This document shows positions 7,410-16,651 of a stretch of 64,000 nt of DNA, piece after piece. The position numbers were made by a program, and so were the translations under genes. Location: contig CAKOMW010000002.1 in assembly GCA_934096805.1 (NCBI GenBank), forward strand, positions 1-64,000, in the 5' to 3' direction. The DNA comes from an uncultured Bacilli bacterium (GTDB lineage: Bacteria > Bacillota_I > Bacilli_A > RF39 > UBA660). The stretch's first letter is position 1, and every line of letters starts with the position of its first letter. Below the pieces are notes generated by a model. That model did no database searches, was not told the DNA's origin, and saw only the letters and a list, made by a program, of their open reading frames with translations.

Positions 7410-8487
7410 GAAAAAAAAGAAAAAACTAAAACTAAAGAAAAGTTTTAAAATAACTTTAATAACATTCTTATCATTAATAATCATATTCTTAGGAACAATA
7501 ATCTATTTCCAAACACCAGTATCAAGAAGCGATGAAAAAGTAATCATCACTATAAAAAGTGGAGCATCAAAAGACGAAATAGCCAAACTTTTAAAAGACA
7601 ACAACCTAATAAAGAGTACAACATACTTCAAAATAAAGTCAAAACTAAGCGGAGCAAGCTATTATGCTGCCTCATACGAACTAAGTCCTAATATGACTCT
7701 AAATGAAATAATAAAAGAACTGCAAACTGAAGGAGTCAACATAAATGAAACAACAATCACAATAAAAGAAGGACAAAATATGAGACAAATAGCTAAAACA
7801 ATATCCGAAAACTCAAACCTAAAATATGAAGACATAATAAATAAAACAAATGATAAAGAATACTTAAACAAACTTATAAAAAAATATTGGTTTATCAAAA
7901 AAGACATAAAAAACGATAAACTTTACTATGCTTTGGAAGGGTATCTCTTTCCAGACACATACCAAATAGACAAAGAAACAACAACCATCGAAGAAATATT
8001 TGACATGATGCTAAATCAAATGGAAACTATCCTAAATGAATACAAAACAGAAATAAACAAAAGCTCTTACAGTGTCCATAAACTCTTAACCCTAGCATCA
8101 GTAACTCAAAGCGAAGGATATAACGAAGAAGACTTCAAAAACATAGCAAGCGTTTTTTACAATAGAATGGCTATCAACATGCCCCTAGGTAGTTGTGTAA
8201 CATCATACTATGGAGTAAAAAAAGAAATGACAAATGAACTCCTTTTAAAAGATATAAATGCTAAAAACGCTTACAATACCCGTGGCGAAGATCCAGTCCT
8301 ATTCCCAGTCGGACCAATCTCTGCCCCAGGAAAAAAAGCCATCGAGGCAGTAGTAAAACCAATAAAAACAAAATACTATTACTTTGTCTCAGACAAAAAT
8401 CATAAATTATATTTCACAAAAACAGTTAGTGAACACGAAAAAACAATAAGCAAATTAGAACAAGAAGGATTGTGGTTAGAATGGTAG
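7402..8487 (+). CDS. mltG: Endolytic transglycosylase MltG (YceG family)
   Basis: MltG cuts nascent glycan strands at the membrane and sets glycan chain length. ATG 7402 (361 aa) starts a very basic cytoplasmic tail (NKKKKKKLKLKK) followed by one membrane helix (about 15-35). A LysM-like region and the YceG catalytic domain follow, with the C-terminal motifs NTRGEDPVLFPVGPISAPG and FVSDKNHKLYF. The in-frame upstream start at 7357 lies inside yrzB and lacks a ribosome site. The usual ASIVEKE catalytic segment reads ASVTQSE: the first Glu is Gln and the second is kept, so activity deserves a check. It is followed by trmR and the trhP pair, as in B. subtilis yrrL-yrrO. Confidence 0.92.
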   Translation: MNKKKKKKLKLKKSFKITLITFLSLIIIFLGTIIYFQTPVSRSDEKVIITIKSGASKDEIAKLLKDNNLIKSTTYFKIKSKLSGASYYAASYELSPNMTLNEIIKELQTEGVNINETTITIKEGQNMRQIAKTISENSNLKYEDIINKTNDKEYLNKLIKKYWFIKKDIKNDKLYYALEGYLFPDTYQIDKETTTIEEIFDMMLNQMETILNEYKTEINKSSYSVHKLLTLASVTQSEGYNEEDFKNIASVFYNRMAINMPLGSCVTSYYGVKKEMTNELLLKDINAKNAYNTRGEDPVLFPVGPISAPGKKAIEAVVKPIKTKYYYFVSDKNHKLYFTKTVSEHEKTISKLEQEGLWLEW

Positions 8488-9080
8488 AACAAATATACAA
8501 AGAAATAAGAACAATAAAAAAATACGCTTTACAAAACAAAGTGCCAATCATGGTCGATGACAGCATTGATTTCATCATAACCAAAATGCATCAAAAAAAG
8601 CTAACCAAAGTATTAGAAATAGGAACCGCTATTGGATACTCTGCAATTATGATGGCCCTTTCATCACCAAAAGTAACAGTAACATCAATTGAAAAAGATA
8701 AAGATAGATACCTTGAAGCAGTAAAAAACATTAAAAAACTAGACCTAGAAGACAGAATAACTCTAATCTATAATGATGCTCTTGAAGTATCATTAAAAGA
8801 AAAATACGACCTTATTCTAATTGATGCTGCCAAAAGCAAAAATCTAGACTTTTTCAACAAATTCGAAAAAAATCTAGAACCAAATGGCATCATCATAACA
8901 GATAACCTAAGCTTCCATGGATACGTTGAAAAAAATCCTGAAGACATCAAAAATAGAAATCTTCGAGCCCTAGTAAGAAAAATAAAAAACTATATTGACT
9001 TTCTAGAAAACAATATAAAATACAAAACAACATTCTATGAAATCGGAGACGGACTATCTGTCACAGAAAAAAGGATGTGA
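8481..9080 (+). CDS. trmR: SAM-dependent O-methyltransferase, TrmR-type (tRNA mo5U34 synthesis)
   Basis: A class I methyltransferase: VLEIGTAIGYSA is motif I binding S-adenosylmethionine, and IEKDK and LILIDAAKSKN are motifs II and IV. In B. subtilis the orthologue YrrM/TrmR methylates 5-hydroxyuridine at tRNA position 34 to 5-methoxyuridine; the hydroxyl is supplied by TrhP proteins, whose likely homologues are the next two genes. This conserved neighbourhood supports the assignment over a generic catechol methyltransferase. ATG 8481 overlaps the mltG stop; an in-frame GTG at 8472 is too close to the AAGGA site. Confidence 0.88.
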   Translation: MVEQIYKEIRTIKKYALQNKVPIMVDDSIDFIITKMHQKKLTKVLEIGTAIGYSAIMMALSSPKVTVTSIEKDKDRYLEAVKNIKKLDLEDRITLIYNDALEVSLKEKYDLILIDAAKSKNLDFFNKFEKNLEPNGIIITDNLSFHGYVEKNPEDIKNRNLRALVRKIKNYIDFLENNIKYKTTFYEIGDGLSVTEKRM

Positions 9081-9084
9081 AAAA

Positions 9085-9912
9085 ATGAAAATACTAGTCG
9101 TACCAACAAGTACTAATATAAAAAAATACGAAAAGAATGCCCAAGCATTTCTTTTTGGTTTAAAGAACTTTTCCTACACAACCAAAATAAACCTAAATAT
9201 TAACCAAATAAAAAAAATAAAACAACAAACAGACAAAGAAATATTCATAAAAATAGACAAAAACATCTTTAACAAAGACCTTGAAAAACTAAAACAAAAC
9301 CTAATTGAACTAGACAAGTTAAACATAAATGGAATAATGTTTTATGACTTATCAGTAATGTCTATAGCCAAAAACTTAAACCTAAAAACTCCACTCATAT
9401 GGAATCAAAACTACTTCGTTACCAATTATAAAACATGCAAATACTACGAAAAAGAAGGAATACAAGGAGCAGTAATCTCAAGTGAAATAACCAAAGAAGA
9501 AATATTAGAAATAAGAAAGAATACTAAATTAACACTCTTCGTTAACATTTTTGGTTACCAAATGATGGCCTTTTCAAAAAGAAAACTAATAACAAACTAC
9601 TTCAAATACTTAAAAAAGAAAAATCTAAAAAAGAAAAACTACATTATCGAAAAAGACAAAAAGTATAGAATCATTGAAACCCAAGAAGGAACCATAATTC
9701 TATCAGATAAAATCCTAAACGGTATAAAATATAAGCAACTTTTCGAAGACAACAACATAAACTATTTAATACTAGACCAAACCATGATAAAAGATAGACC
9801 ATTCTTAAAAATACTAGACATAATAAATAACAACAAACAAGAAGAAATACCAATCAAAAATACTGATGAACTATTCCTAAACAAAAAAACAATATATAAG
9901 GTGAAAAAATGA
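9085..9912 (+). CDS. trhP1: U32-family protein, probable TrhP1 (YrrN-like) subunit
   Basis: A 275-residue TIM-barrel-like protein of the U32 family, about the size of B. subtilis YrrN/TrhP1, which with TrhP2 forms 5-hydroxyuridine in tRNA from prephenate-dependent chemistry. Segments such as LNINGIMFYDLSVM and GIQGAVISSEITKEEI match the barrel strands of U32 proteins. It lacks the four-cysteine cluster present in its neighbour, as expected of the smaller partner. ATG 9085 follows AAAGGATG. It overlaps the next gene by four bases (ATGA). The assignment rests on gene order as much as on sequence. Confidence 0.75.
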   Translation: MKILVVPTSTNIKKYEKNAQAFLFGLKNFSYTTKINLNINQIKKIKQQTDKEIFIKIDKNIFNKDLEKLKQNLIELDKLNINGIMFYDLSVMSIAKNLNLKTPLIWNQNYFVTNYKTCKYYEKEGIQGAVISSEITKEEILEIRKNTKLTLFVNIFGYQMMAFSKRKLITNYFKYLKKKNLKKKNYIIEKDKKYRIIETQEGTIILSDKILNGIKYKQLFEDNNINYLILDQTMIKDRPFLKILDIINNNKQEEIPIKNTDELFLNKKTIYKVKK

Positions 9913-11090
9913 AAAAAGTAGAACTCCTATCTCCAGCTGGAGACCTAGAAAAACTAAAAATAGCCTATCTTTATGGAGCAGATGCCTGCTACATCGGAGG
10001 AAAAGACTATAGTCTAAGAGCCAATGCCAATAACTTCTCACTAGAAGAAATCAAACAAGCCACACAATACGCTCATAAACTAAACAAAAAACTATATGTA
10101 ACAGTAAACATAATCTTCCACGATGAAGACCTAAAAGGAATAGAAAAATATCTAAAAGAATTAGAAAAAATAAAAGTAGACGCTATAATCATAAGTGACC
10201 CTCTAATAATAGACATAGTAAAAGAAAAAGCACCCAAACTAAACATTCACATCAGTACTCAAAACTGTACAACAAACAAAGAAACTGTAAAATATTGGAA
10301 AGAAAAAGGAGTAGAAAGAGTAGTCCTAGCAAGAGAAGTAACCCAAAAAGACATAAAAGAAATATACGACGAAACCAAAATGGATCTAGAAGTATTCCTA
10401 CACGGAGCTATGTGTACCTGCTATTCAGGAAGATGCGTTCTATCAAACTATTTCACCAACCGTGATTCAAACAGGGGAGGATGTGCTCAAGTATGTAGAT
10501 TCGTTTTTGACTTAGACAAACCACGAAAAACCAAATACTCAATTGCTACCAAAGACCTAAACCTCTCAAGCAAGATAAAAGACCTAATTGAAACCGGAAT
10601 AACATCTCTAAAAATCGAAGGAAGAATGAGAAGCACTTATTACATAGCAACAGTAATTAATAGTTATCGTAAACTAATAGATGCATACTACAATAACACT
10701 TTAACAGAGGAACTAGTAAAAAAAGAACAAAAAATCCTCTCAAGAGTAGCAAATAGGCAAACAACCACTCAATACTTTGAAAAAGAAGCTGACCAAGACG
10801 ATCAATACTATATTGGAAGAGAAGAAATATCCAACCAAGACTTTCTAGGAATAGTCCTAAATTACGATGAAAAAACACAATATGCAACCATTGAACAAAG
10901 AAATTACTTTGAAAAAGGTCAGACAATAAACATCTTTGGTCCCAATAATATATGCTTTGACATAAAAATAGACAACCTATACGATGAAGACTTTAATGAA
11001 CTAGAAAAAGCAAGACACCCTAGACAAATATTAAAAATAAAGATTGATAAAAAGATAGAAAAAGATTCTATTTTACGTGTTAAGTTTTAA
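9909..11090 (+). CDS. trhP2: U32 family protein TrhP2 (tRNA U34 hydroxylation; YrrO-like)
   Basis: The 393-residue protein has the U32 signature LSPAGDLEKLKIAYLYGADA at the N-terminus. The family cysteine cluster lies around residues 178-200: MCTCYSGRCVLSNYF, then GGCAQVCR, which binds an Fe-S cluster in tRNA-hydroxylating members. Although the family is annotated 'collagenase-like peptidase', the genomic context (trmR, trhP1) points to tRNA wobble-uridine hydroxylation. The C-terminal beta domain is present, so the protein is full length. It ends the mltG-trmR-trhP1-trhP2 unit; greA has its own promoter. Confidence 0.9.
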   Translation: MKKVELLSPAGDLEKLKIAYLYGADACYIGGKDYSLRANANNFSLEEIKQATQYAHKLNKKLYVTVNIIFHDEDLKGIEKYLKELEKIKVDAIIISDPLIIDIVKEKAPKLNIHISTQNCTTNKETVKYWKEKGVERVVLAREVTQKDIKEIYDETKMDLEVFLHGAMCTCYSGRCVLSNYFTNRDSNRGGCAQVCRFVFDLDKPRKTKYSIATKDLNLSSKIKDLIETGITSLKIEGRMRSTYYIATVINSYRKLIDAYYNNTLTEELVKKEQKILSRVANRQTTTQYFEKEADQDDQYYIGREEISNQDFLGIVLNYDEKTQYATIEQRNYFEKGQTINIFGPNNICFDIKIDNLYDEDFNELEKARHPRQILKIKIDKKIEKDSILRVKF

Positions 11091-11120
11091 TAAAAAAAAT
11101 AACAAAAAACGTCAAAAAAC

Positions 11121-11149
11121 TTGACAAATCACAAAAAAAATAGTATCCT
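11121..11149 (+). promoter_or_regulatory. greA promoter
   Basis: TTGACA (11121-11126), 17-bp spacer, TATCCT (11144-11149), upstream of greA at 11185. Confidence 0.7.
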
Positions 11150-11184
11150 TTTAAAGAACTTATTTATAAGAGGTGGATAAAAAA

Positions 11185-11658
11185 ATGAACAATAAAAAAC
11201 CAATCCTTTTAACAAAAGAAGGATATGAAGAGATAAAAGAAGAATTAAATGATTTGATAAACGTTAAACGTCCTGCTAACATTGAAGCAATCAAAGAAGC
11301 AAGAGCCCTTGGAGACTTATCTGAAAATGCCGATTATGACGCTGCGAGAAACGAACAAGCAGAAATCGAAGCCAAAATCAAAAAACTAGAAACAATTCTT
11401 GAAGACGTTCAAATAATCGAATCTGTAAACACAGACGAAGTCGGAGTAGGAACAACCGTAAAAATCGCCTATGTAGACGATGAAGAAGACATCGACCAAT
11501 ACAAAATTGTAGGCTCTCAAGAAGCCGATCCATTTGAAAGCAAAATATCAAATGAATCTCCAATCGCTAAAGCCCTAATGGGACACAAAGTTGGAGACAT
11601 AGTATCAGTAGAAAGTCCAAACGGTAGTTACGAAGTAAAAGTAATAGGAATTAACTAA
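11185..11658 (+). CDS. greA: Transcription elongation factor GreA
   Basis: GreA enters the RNA polymerase secondary channel and stimulates transcript cleavage to rescue backtracked complexes. The 157 residues fit the family. The N-terminal coiled coil carries the tip region LGDLSENADYDAARNEQ with the acidic residues that coordinate Mg. The C-terminal FKBP-like domain includes SPIAKALMGHKVGD. ATG 11185 follows AGAGGTGG; an in-frame GTG at 11173 is inside that ribosome site. It has its own promoter and terminator. Confidence 0.97.
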   Translation: MNNKKPILLTKEGYEEIKEELNDLINVKRPANIEAIKEARALGDLSENADYDAARNEQAEIEAKIKKLETILEDVQIIESVNTDEVGVGTTVKIAYVDDEEDIDQYKIVGSQEADPFESKISNESPIAKALMGHKVGDIVSVESPNGSYEVKVIGIN

Positions 11659-11671
11659 AAATACCAAAAAA

Positions 11672-11697
11672 CAGATGAAATTAATCTGTTTTTTTTG
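11672..11697 (+). terminator. Terminator after greA
   Basis: ACAGAT / ATCTGT stem followed by eight Ts. Confidence 0.75.
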
Positions 11698-11734
11698 TAT
11701 AATATAAAAGAAAAAGAGGAAATTGGTGAAAAAA

Positions 11735-14272
11735 ATGAAAAGAAGTGAAGTAGATAAAAATAAACTATCTCCAATGATGCTACAATATTTAGAAATAAAA
11801 GAACAAAACGAAGATGCCATCATCTTCTTTAGACTTGGAGACTTTTATGAAATGTTCTTTGAAGACGCAGAACTAGTATCCCGTCTTCTAGAACTAACCC
11901 TAACAGGAAAAAACTGTGGACTAGAAGAAAGAGTACCAATGTGTGGTATACCATACCATGCCTATTTAGGATACCTAGAAAAACTAGTGACCCTAGGGTA
12001 TAAAATAGCAATATGCGAACAACTAACACCTCCAGATAAAAAAGGAGTAGTAAAAAGAGGAATAGTTCAAATTGTAACCAAAGGAACCTTAATGGAAAGA
12101 ACATCCCTAGACGAAAAAAATAATAACTACATCGGAAGCATATACGATTACAATCATTGTTATGCCTTAAGCTATGCCGATATTTCAACCGGAGCAATGT
12201 ATTCAAGCCTAATAGACCACGACAAAGAAAAACTAATAAACGAAATAATAAGAATAGACATCAAAGAACTAATAGTAAATGATAAAATAGATCGCAAAAT
12301 ACTAAGCACCTTAAGAGAAAAATATAGCATCCTAATAACCATAAATAATAATCTCCTTGAAGAACAATATCAAAATATATACGAAGACATTAAAGATTTA
12401 AGAATAATAAACTCTATAAAACACTTGCTCTTCTACATTCAAGACACCAAAAAAGGAAATCTAAGTCATCTTCAAAAAAGTATCATAATAGACAAAAACG
12501 AATCATTAGAAATAGACATTCATTCCAAAAGAAATTTAGAACTAGTAGAAACCCTAAGACTAAAAGAAAGAACATACTCATTACTATGGCTCCTAGATAA
12601 AACTAAAACAGCCATGGGTTCAAGATTACTAAAAAAATGGATAGAGGCCCCTCTAGTAAACAAAGAAGAAATTGAAAAAAGACAAAATCTGATCACAACC
12701 CTTCTAACCGAATTCATTCTAAAAGAAGAGCTAAGAGACCTCCTAAACAATGTCTATGACCTAGAAAGACTATCAGGAAGAATATCATATGGAAACCTAA
12801 ACGCAAGAGACCTAATCCAACTAAAAAACTCCATAAAAACTTTCCCAGAAATAAAAAATATCTTAAAACAAATAAACTATGAAAAAACCTTTGACACTCT
12901 AGAAGAATTACAAAACACCCTAGAAAAATCAATAAATGAAGATGCGCCAGTAACGATAAAAGAGGGAAATATTATAAAACAAGGATACAACGAAGAACTA
13001 GACAATCTAAGAAACCTATCAAGTGGAGGCAAAGAATTCATTTTAAAACTAGAACAACAAGAAAAAGAACGTACCGGAATAAAAAACCTAAAAGTAGGAT
13101 TCAACAAAGTCTATGGATATTACATTGAAATATCAAAAGGAAACGTTCATCAAATAAAAGAAGAATATGGCTATGTCAGAAAACAAACCCTAACAACCGG
13201 AGAAAGATATATAACAAACGAACTAAAAGAAAAAGAAGACATAATCTTAAACTCTGAAGAAAAAAGCATTGCTTTAGAATACAAACTATTCATTGAAATA
13301 AGAGACGAAGTAAGAAAATACATCCAAAAAATTCAACAAGCAGCCCAAGTAATAAGTGAAATAGACGCCATCGTATCCCTAGCCAATGTTGCAGAACAAA
13401 ACAACTTTATAAAACCAACCATAACAAATGAAAGGAACGTATACATAAAAGAAGCCAGACACCCTGTTGTAGAAAAAGTATCAAAAAAAGAATACGTTCA
13501 AAACGATATAATAATGGATGAAAAAACCAATATACTCCTAATAACCGGACCAAATATGAGTGGAAAATCAACATATATGAGAATGTTTGCTATAATTGTA
13601 ATCATGAATCAAATAGGCTCATTCATTCCTGCAAAACAAGCAACCCTTCCAATCTTTGATAAAATATTCACAAGAATCGGAGCTAGCGATGACCTTGTAA
13701 GTGGAGAATCAACATTCATGGTTGAAATGAAAGAAGCCAACAATGCCGTTCAAGGAGCAACAAAAAACAGCCTAATTCTCTTTGATGAACTAGGAAGAGG
13801 TACAGCAACTTATGACGGAATGAGCCTAGCCCAAGCAATATTAGAATACATCCACGACCATGTAAAAGCAAAAACCTTGTTTTCAACCCACTATCACGAA
13901 CTAACTACTCTAGATAAAAAACTAAGAAACCTAAAAAACATCCACGTAAGCGCCATCGAGGAACAAGGAACAATAACCTTTCTTCACAAAATAAAACCAG
14001 GACCAGTAGACAAAAGTTACGGAATTCATGTTGCATCATTAGTAAACCTACCAAAAGAAATAATAAAAAGAGCTGAAGAAATACTAGACGTCTATGAAAA
14101 TAAAAAACCAAAAAAAGAAATATATGAACAAACAACTTTAAATCTAGAATTTAACAATCAAGAACAATCAAAAATTGAAAAAAGAATAAAAGAAATAAAT
14201 CCTCTAGAAATCACTCCCCTAGAAGCCCTTAATATTCTAGATGAATTAAAAAAAGAACTAAACGAAAAGTAG
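11735..14272 (+). CDS. mutS: DNA mismatch repair protein MutS
   Basis: MutS recognises mismatches and short insertion/deletion loops. The 845 residues contain the N-terminal mismatch-binding motif (DFYEMFF), the clamp region GFNKVYGYYIEIS, Walker A GPNMSGKSTYMR, Walker B DELGRGTATYDG (usually GTSTFDG) and STHYHELT. ATG 11735 follows GGTG closely; an in-frame TTG at 11723 after AGAGGAAA is an alternative. It is followed eight bases later by rsmI, and no mutL is adjacent. Mismatch repair normally limits slippage in short homopolymers, which bears on the poly-G tracts in this window. Confidence 0.96.
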   Translation: MKRSEVDKNKLSPMMLQYLEIKEQNEDAIIFFRLGDFYEMFFEDAELVSRLLELTLTGKNCGLEERVPMCGIPYHAYLGYLEKLVTLGYKIAICEQLTPPDKKGVVKRGIVQIVTKGTLMERTSLDEKNNNYIGSIYDYNHCYALSYADISTGAMYSSLIDHDKEKLINEIIRIDIKELIVNDKIDRKILSTLREKYSILITINNNLLEEQYQNIYEDIKDLRIINSIKHLLFYIQDTKKGNLSHLQKSIIIDKNESLEIDIHSKRNLELVETLRLKERTYSLLWLLDKTKTAMGSRLLKKWIEAPLVNKEEIEKRQNLITTLLTEFILKEELRDLLNNVYDLERLSGRISYGNLNARDLIQLKNSIKTFPEIKNILKQINYEKTFDTLEELQNTLEKSINEDAPVTIKEGNIIKQGYNEELDNLRNLSSGGKEFILKLEQQEKERTGIKNLKVGFNKVYGYYIEISKGNVHQIKEEYGYVRKQTLTTGERYITNELKEKEDIILNSEEKSIALEYKLFIEIRDEVRKYIQKIQQAAQVISEIDAIVSLANVAEQNNFIKPTITNERNVYIKEARHPVVEKVSKKEYVQNDIIMDEKTNILLITGPNMSGKSTYMRMFAIIVIMNQIGSFIPAKQATLPIFDKIFTRIGASDDLVSGESTFMVEMKEANNAVQGATKNSLILFDELGRGTATYDGMSLAQAILEYIHDHVKAKTLFSTHYHELTTLDKKLRNLKNIHVSAIEEQGTITFLHKIKPGPVDKSYGIHVASLVNLPKEIIKRAEEILDVYENKKPKKEIYEQTTLNLEFNNQEQSKIEKRIKEINPLEITPLEALNILDELKKELNEK

Positions 14273-14280
14273 GTGATAAA

Positions 14281-15123
14281 ATGGGAACACTATACATAGT
14301 AGCAACTCCTATCGGTAATCTAGAAGACATTACCAAAAGAGCAATAAAAACCCTAAAAGAAGTAGACATTATTCTCTGTGAAGACACAAGACACAGCCTA
14401 AAACTATTAAACCACTATGAAATAAAAAACAAACTAATTTCATACCATAAATTTAATGAAACAGAGAGAACAACAACCATAATAAACTACCTAAAACAAG
14501 GAAAAAACATTGCCCTAATAACAGACGCCGGAACCCCATGTATATCAGATCCGGGATACATCCTAATAAAAGAAGCTAAAACAAATAATATAAATACAGT
14601 TCCAATCGGAGGAATATCAGCATTAGTTACAGCCTTATCAATAAGCGGTTTAAACACTAACAACTTCACTTTTTATGGATTCTTTCCTCGAGAAACAAAA
14701 CAAAAAAAAGAACTAATAAAAAACATAAAAACAAGTAATATAAATACATTTGTCTTCTATGAAAGCCCAAAAAGAATAATAAAAACTCTAGAATACATAG
14801 AACAAAACCTAGACAATATAAAAATAAGTCTATCAAGCGATCTAACCAAACTCCATGAAAAAAACTATTATGGACAAATAAAACAAGTAATAACAGAACT
14901 AAAAGCCAATGAAAACGCAACCAAAGGAGAATACACCTTTGTAATAGAAAAAGATTATATTGAAAAACAAGAAACCAATCTCTCATTAGAAGCACAACTA
15001 ATAGATATAGCAATAAAAAATAAAACATCTCTAAAAGAAGCAATAAACATCTTAAATGAAACAACCAACTATAAAAAGAAAGACATATACAATGCCAATA
15101 TAAATCTAAAAAACATTAAATAA
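14281..15123 (+). CDS. rsmI: 16S rRNA (cytidine1402-2'-O)-methyltransferase RsmI
   Basis: RsmI methylates the ribose of C1402 in the decoding centre. It belongs to the tetrapyrrole-methylase fold: GTLYIVATPIGNLEDI (2-17) is the SAM-binding start, CEDTRHS the next motif, and DAGTPCISDPG the glycine-rich loop. The 280 residues are normal length. AGTAGGTGAT precedes ATG 14281, and the gene is separated from mutS by only eight bases, so the two are co-transcribed. Confidence 0.96.
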   Translation: MGTLYIVATPIGNLEDITKRAIKTLKEVDIILCEDTRHSLKLLNHYEIKNKLISYHKFNETERTTTIINYLKQGKNIALITDAGTPCISDPGYILIKEAKTNNINTVPIGGISALVTALSISGLNTNNFTFYGFFPRETKQKKELIKNIKTSNINTFVFYESPKRIIKTLEYIEQNLDNIKISLSSDLTKLHEKNYYGQIKQVITELKANENATKGEYTFVIEKDYIEKQETNLSLEAQLIDIAIKNKTSLKEAINILNETTNYKKKDIYNANINLKNIK

Positions 15124-15138
15124 AAAGCCAAATAATTA

Positions 15139-15167
15139 TTTACATTTAAAAATAAATATGTTATAAT
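15139..15167 (+). promoter_or_regulatory. Promoter of the 167-aa surface protein
   Basis: TTTACA (15139-15144), 17-bp spacer, TATAAT (15162-15167). A CCCCA / TGGGG hairpin (15171-15185) then covers the G-rich ribosome site, so translation may be structured. Confidence 0.7.
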
Positions 15168-15191
15168 AAGCCCCACTAAATGGGGGATAAT

Positions 15192-15695
15192 ATGAACAAA
15201 GAAATAATAAAATATTTAAACCAACTAGTCCTAACACTAATAATCCTAACAACATCAACATTCATCTGGTTAGAAAACCAAGACAAAAAAAGAAACATCA
15301 TCACCAATAGTCAAATAAGAAAAACTATGTACATCGAAGAACTATCAAACCCGATAACCCTAGAAAACTCTTATCCAACCAAAGATAAAGAAGGCCTAAA
15401 AGAAAAAGGTTACACTTTTAAAGTAAAAAATAACTATCAAAATAAAGAAGTAACATTCTATTTAAAAAACAATCTAATAGATAAAAAAGATCAATTAAAC
15501 TACAAATATATAAGATACCAAGTAACAAAAGACAACCACGTAATAATAAAACCAACAAACATCAAAGAAACAGGCATCTTATTTAAAGACAACAATACAG
15601 AAAATAGTACCTATGAAATAAAAATGTGGATTGACTATAACTCAGACACAGGAGTATACGGTAAAAAGTTTTCTACTAAATTAGCCCTTTTATAG
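15192..15695 (+). CDS. Membrane-anchored protein with the stalk domain of the phase-variable family, 167 aa
   Basis: One N-terminal membrane helix (about residues 10-28: LVLTLIILTTSTFIWL) precedes an extracytoplasmic domain. Its closing segment STYEIKMWIDYNSDTG matches TKTYTIRLWIDESATN in the large surface proteins and TKYRLRIWIDYEVDAN in copy 2. It lacks both the lectin-like head and a poly-G tract, so it looks like a constitutive short relative. The fold may be TasA/camelysin-like, but this is only a guess from strand pattern. ATG 15192 follows GGGGGAT; an in-frame ATG at 15180 lies upstream of that site. Confidence 0.75.
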   Translation: MNKEIIKYLNQLVLTLIILTTSTFIWLENQDKKRNIITNSQIRKTMYIEELSNPITLENSYPTKDKEGLKEKGYTFKVKNNYQNKEVTFYLKNNLIDKKDQLNYKYIRYQVTKDNHVIIKPTNIKETGILFKDNNTENSTYEIKMWIDYNSDTGVYGKKFSTKLALL

Positions 15696-15739
15696 TGCTA
15701 TTTTTTTTAATTTGTTTTATAATTAAATAGGTGATAACA

Positions 15740-16651
15740 ATGCAACAAACAAAAGATATATTCAATAAAACAAAATATAATGATAAAATACTAAAAGAAA
15801 ATTATACAAAAGCCTTAAATAATAAAAAAGTATTACAACTAAGAGAAAGAATAAAAATTGAAGATCAAAAAATATACAAACATGTACCAAACTTAATTGA
15901 CTCATCAATAGAATTTGATAACTGTCTAAACTGTAAAGGACTAGCTAATTGTCAAAATGAAATAAAAGGATACTGCTACTATCCAGAAATAAACGATGAC
16001 CAATTAATCTTTTCCTACGTAGCATGCAAATATAAAAACAACGAACTAAAAAAAGAAAAATATAAGGAGAATATTGACCTGTACAATGTTCCAACATCAA
16101 TAAAAAATGCCTGTATGAAAAACATCTATGTTGATGATAAATCACGAATTGAACCAATAAAATACATAAACAATTACTATCAAAACTACCCAAATGAAGA
16201 AAAAGGGTTATACTTATATGGAAATTTCGGAAGCGGGAAAACTTACTTAATCGCAGCCCTTTTCAATGAATTCGCAAAAAAAGGAATAAAATCAACAATA
16301 ATCTACTTTCCAGAATTCCTAAGAACCCTAAAAGAATCATTTCAAGAAACAGAAAACACTTACAGTGCAAAATATGAATACATAAAAAAAACACCACTTC
16401 TTTTAATTGATGACATCGGCGCCGAAAACGTAACACCATGGGGAAGAGACGAAATACTAGGAACAATTCTCCAATATAGAATGGACGAAAACCTTCCAAC
16501 CTTTTTCACATCAAATCTATCCCTTGATGAACTAGAAAGCCATCTAGGAGCAACCAATAAAAACATAGACAAAGTAAAAGCAAGAAGAATAATCGAAAGA
16601 ATAAAATACCTAGCAAAAGACATAAAGCTAATCGGAGAAAATCGAAGATGA
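15740..16651 (+). CDS. dnaI: Primosomal protein DnaI, helicase loader
   Basis: DnaI is the AAA+ ATPase that loads the replicative helicase in Bacilli. The N-terminal domain carries zinc-type cysteines (CLNCKGLANC and GYCYYP, about 70-92). The AAA+ core shows Walker A GNFGSGKTYL (about 162-171), Walker B LLLIDDIGAE and sensor I TSNLS. ATG 15740 follows ATAGGTGAT. The 303 residues match B. subtilis DnaI. It overlaps the next gene by four bases, tying replication initiation to an RNB-family protein in one transcript. Confidence 0.92.
   Translation: MQQTKDIFNKTKYNDKILKENYTKALNNKKVLQLRERIKIEDQKIYKHVPNLIDSSIEFDNCLNCKGLANCQNEIKGYCYYPEINDDQLIFSYVACKYKNNELKKEKYKENIDLYNVPTSIKNACMKNIYVDDKSRIEPIKYINNYYQNYPNEEKGLYLYGNFGSGKTYLIAALFNEFAKKGIKSTIIYFPEFLRTLKESFQETENTYSAKYEYIKKTPLLLIDDIGAENVTPWGRDEILGTILQYRMDENLPTFFTSNLSLDELESHLGATNKNIDKVKARRIIERIKYLAKDIKLIGENRR

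Noticed and set aside
9909..11090. Collagenase-like protease assignment for the U32 protein
   Set aside because: The cysteine cluster and the trmR neighbour fit tRNA hydroxylation better.
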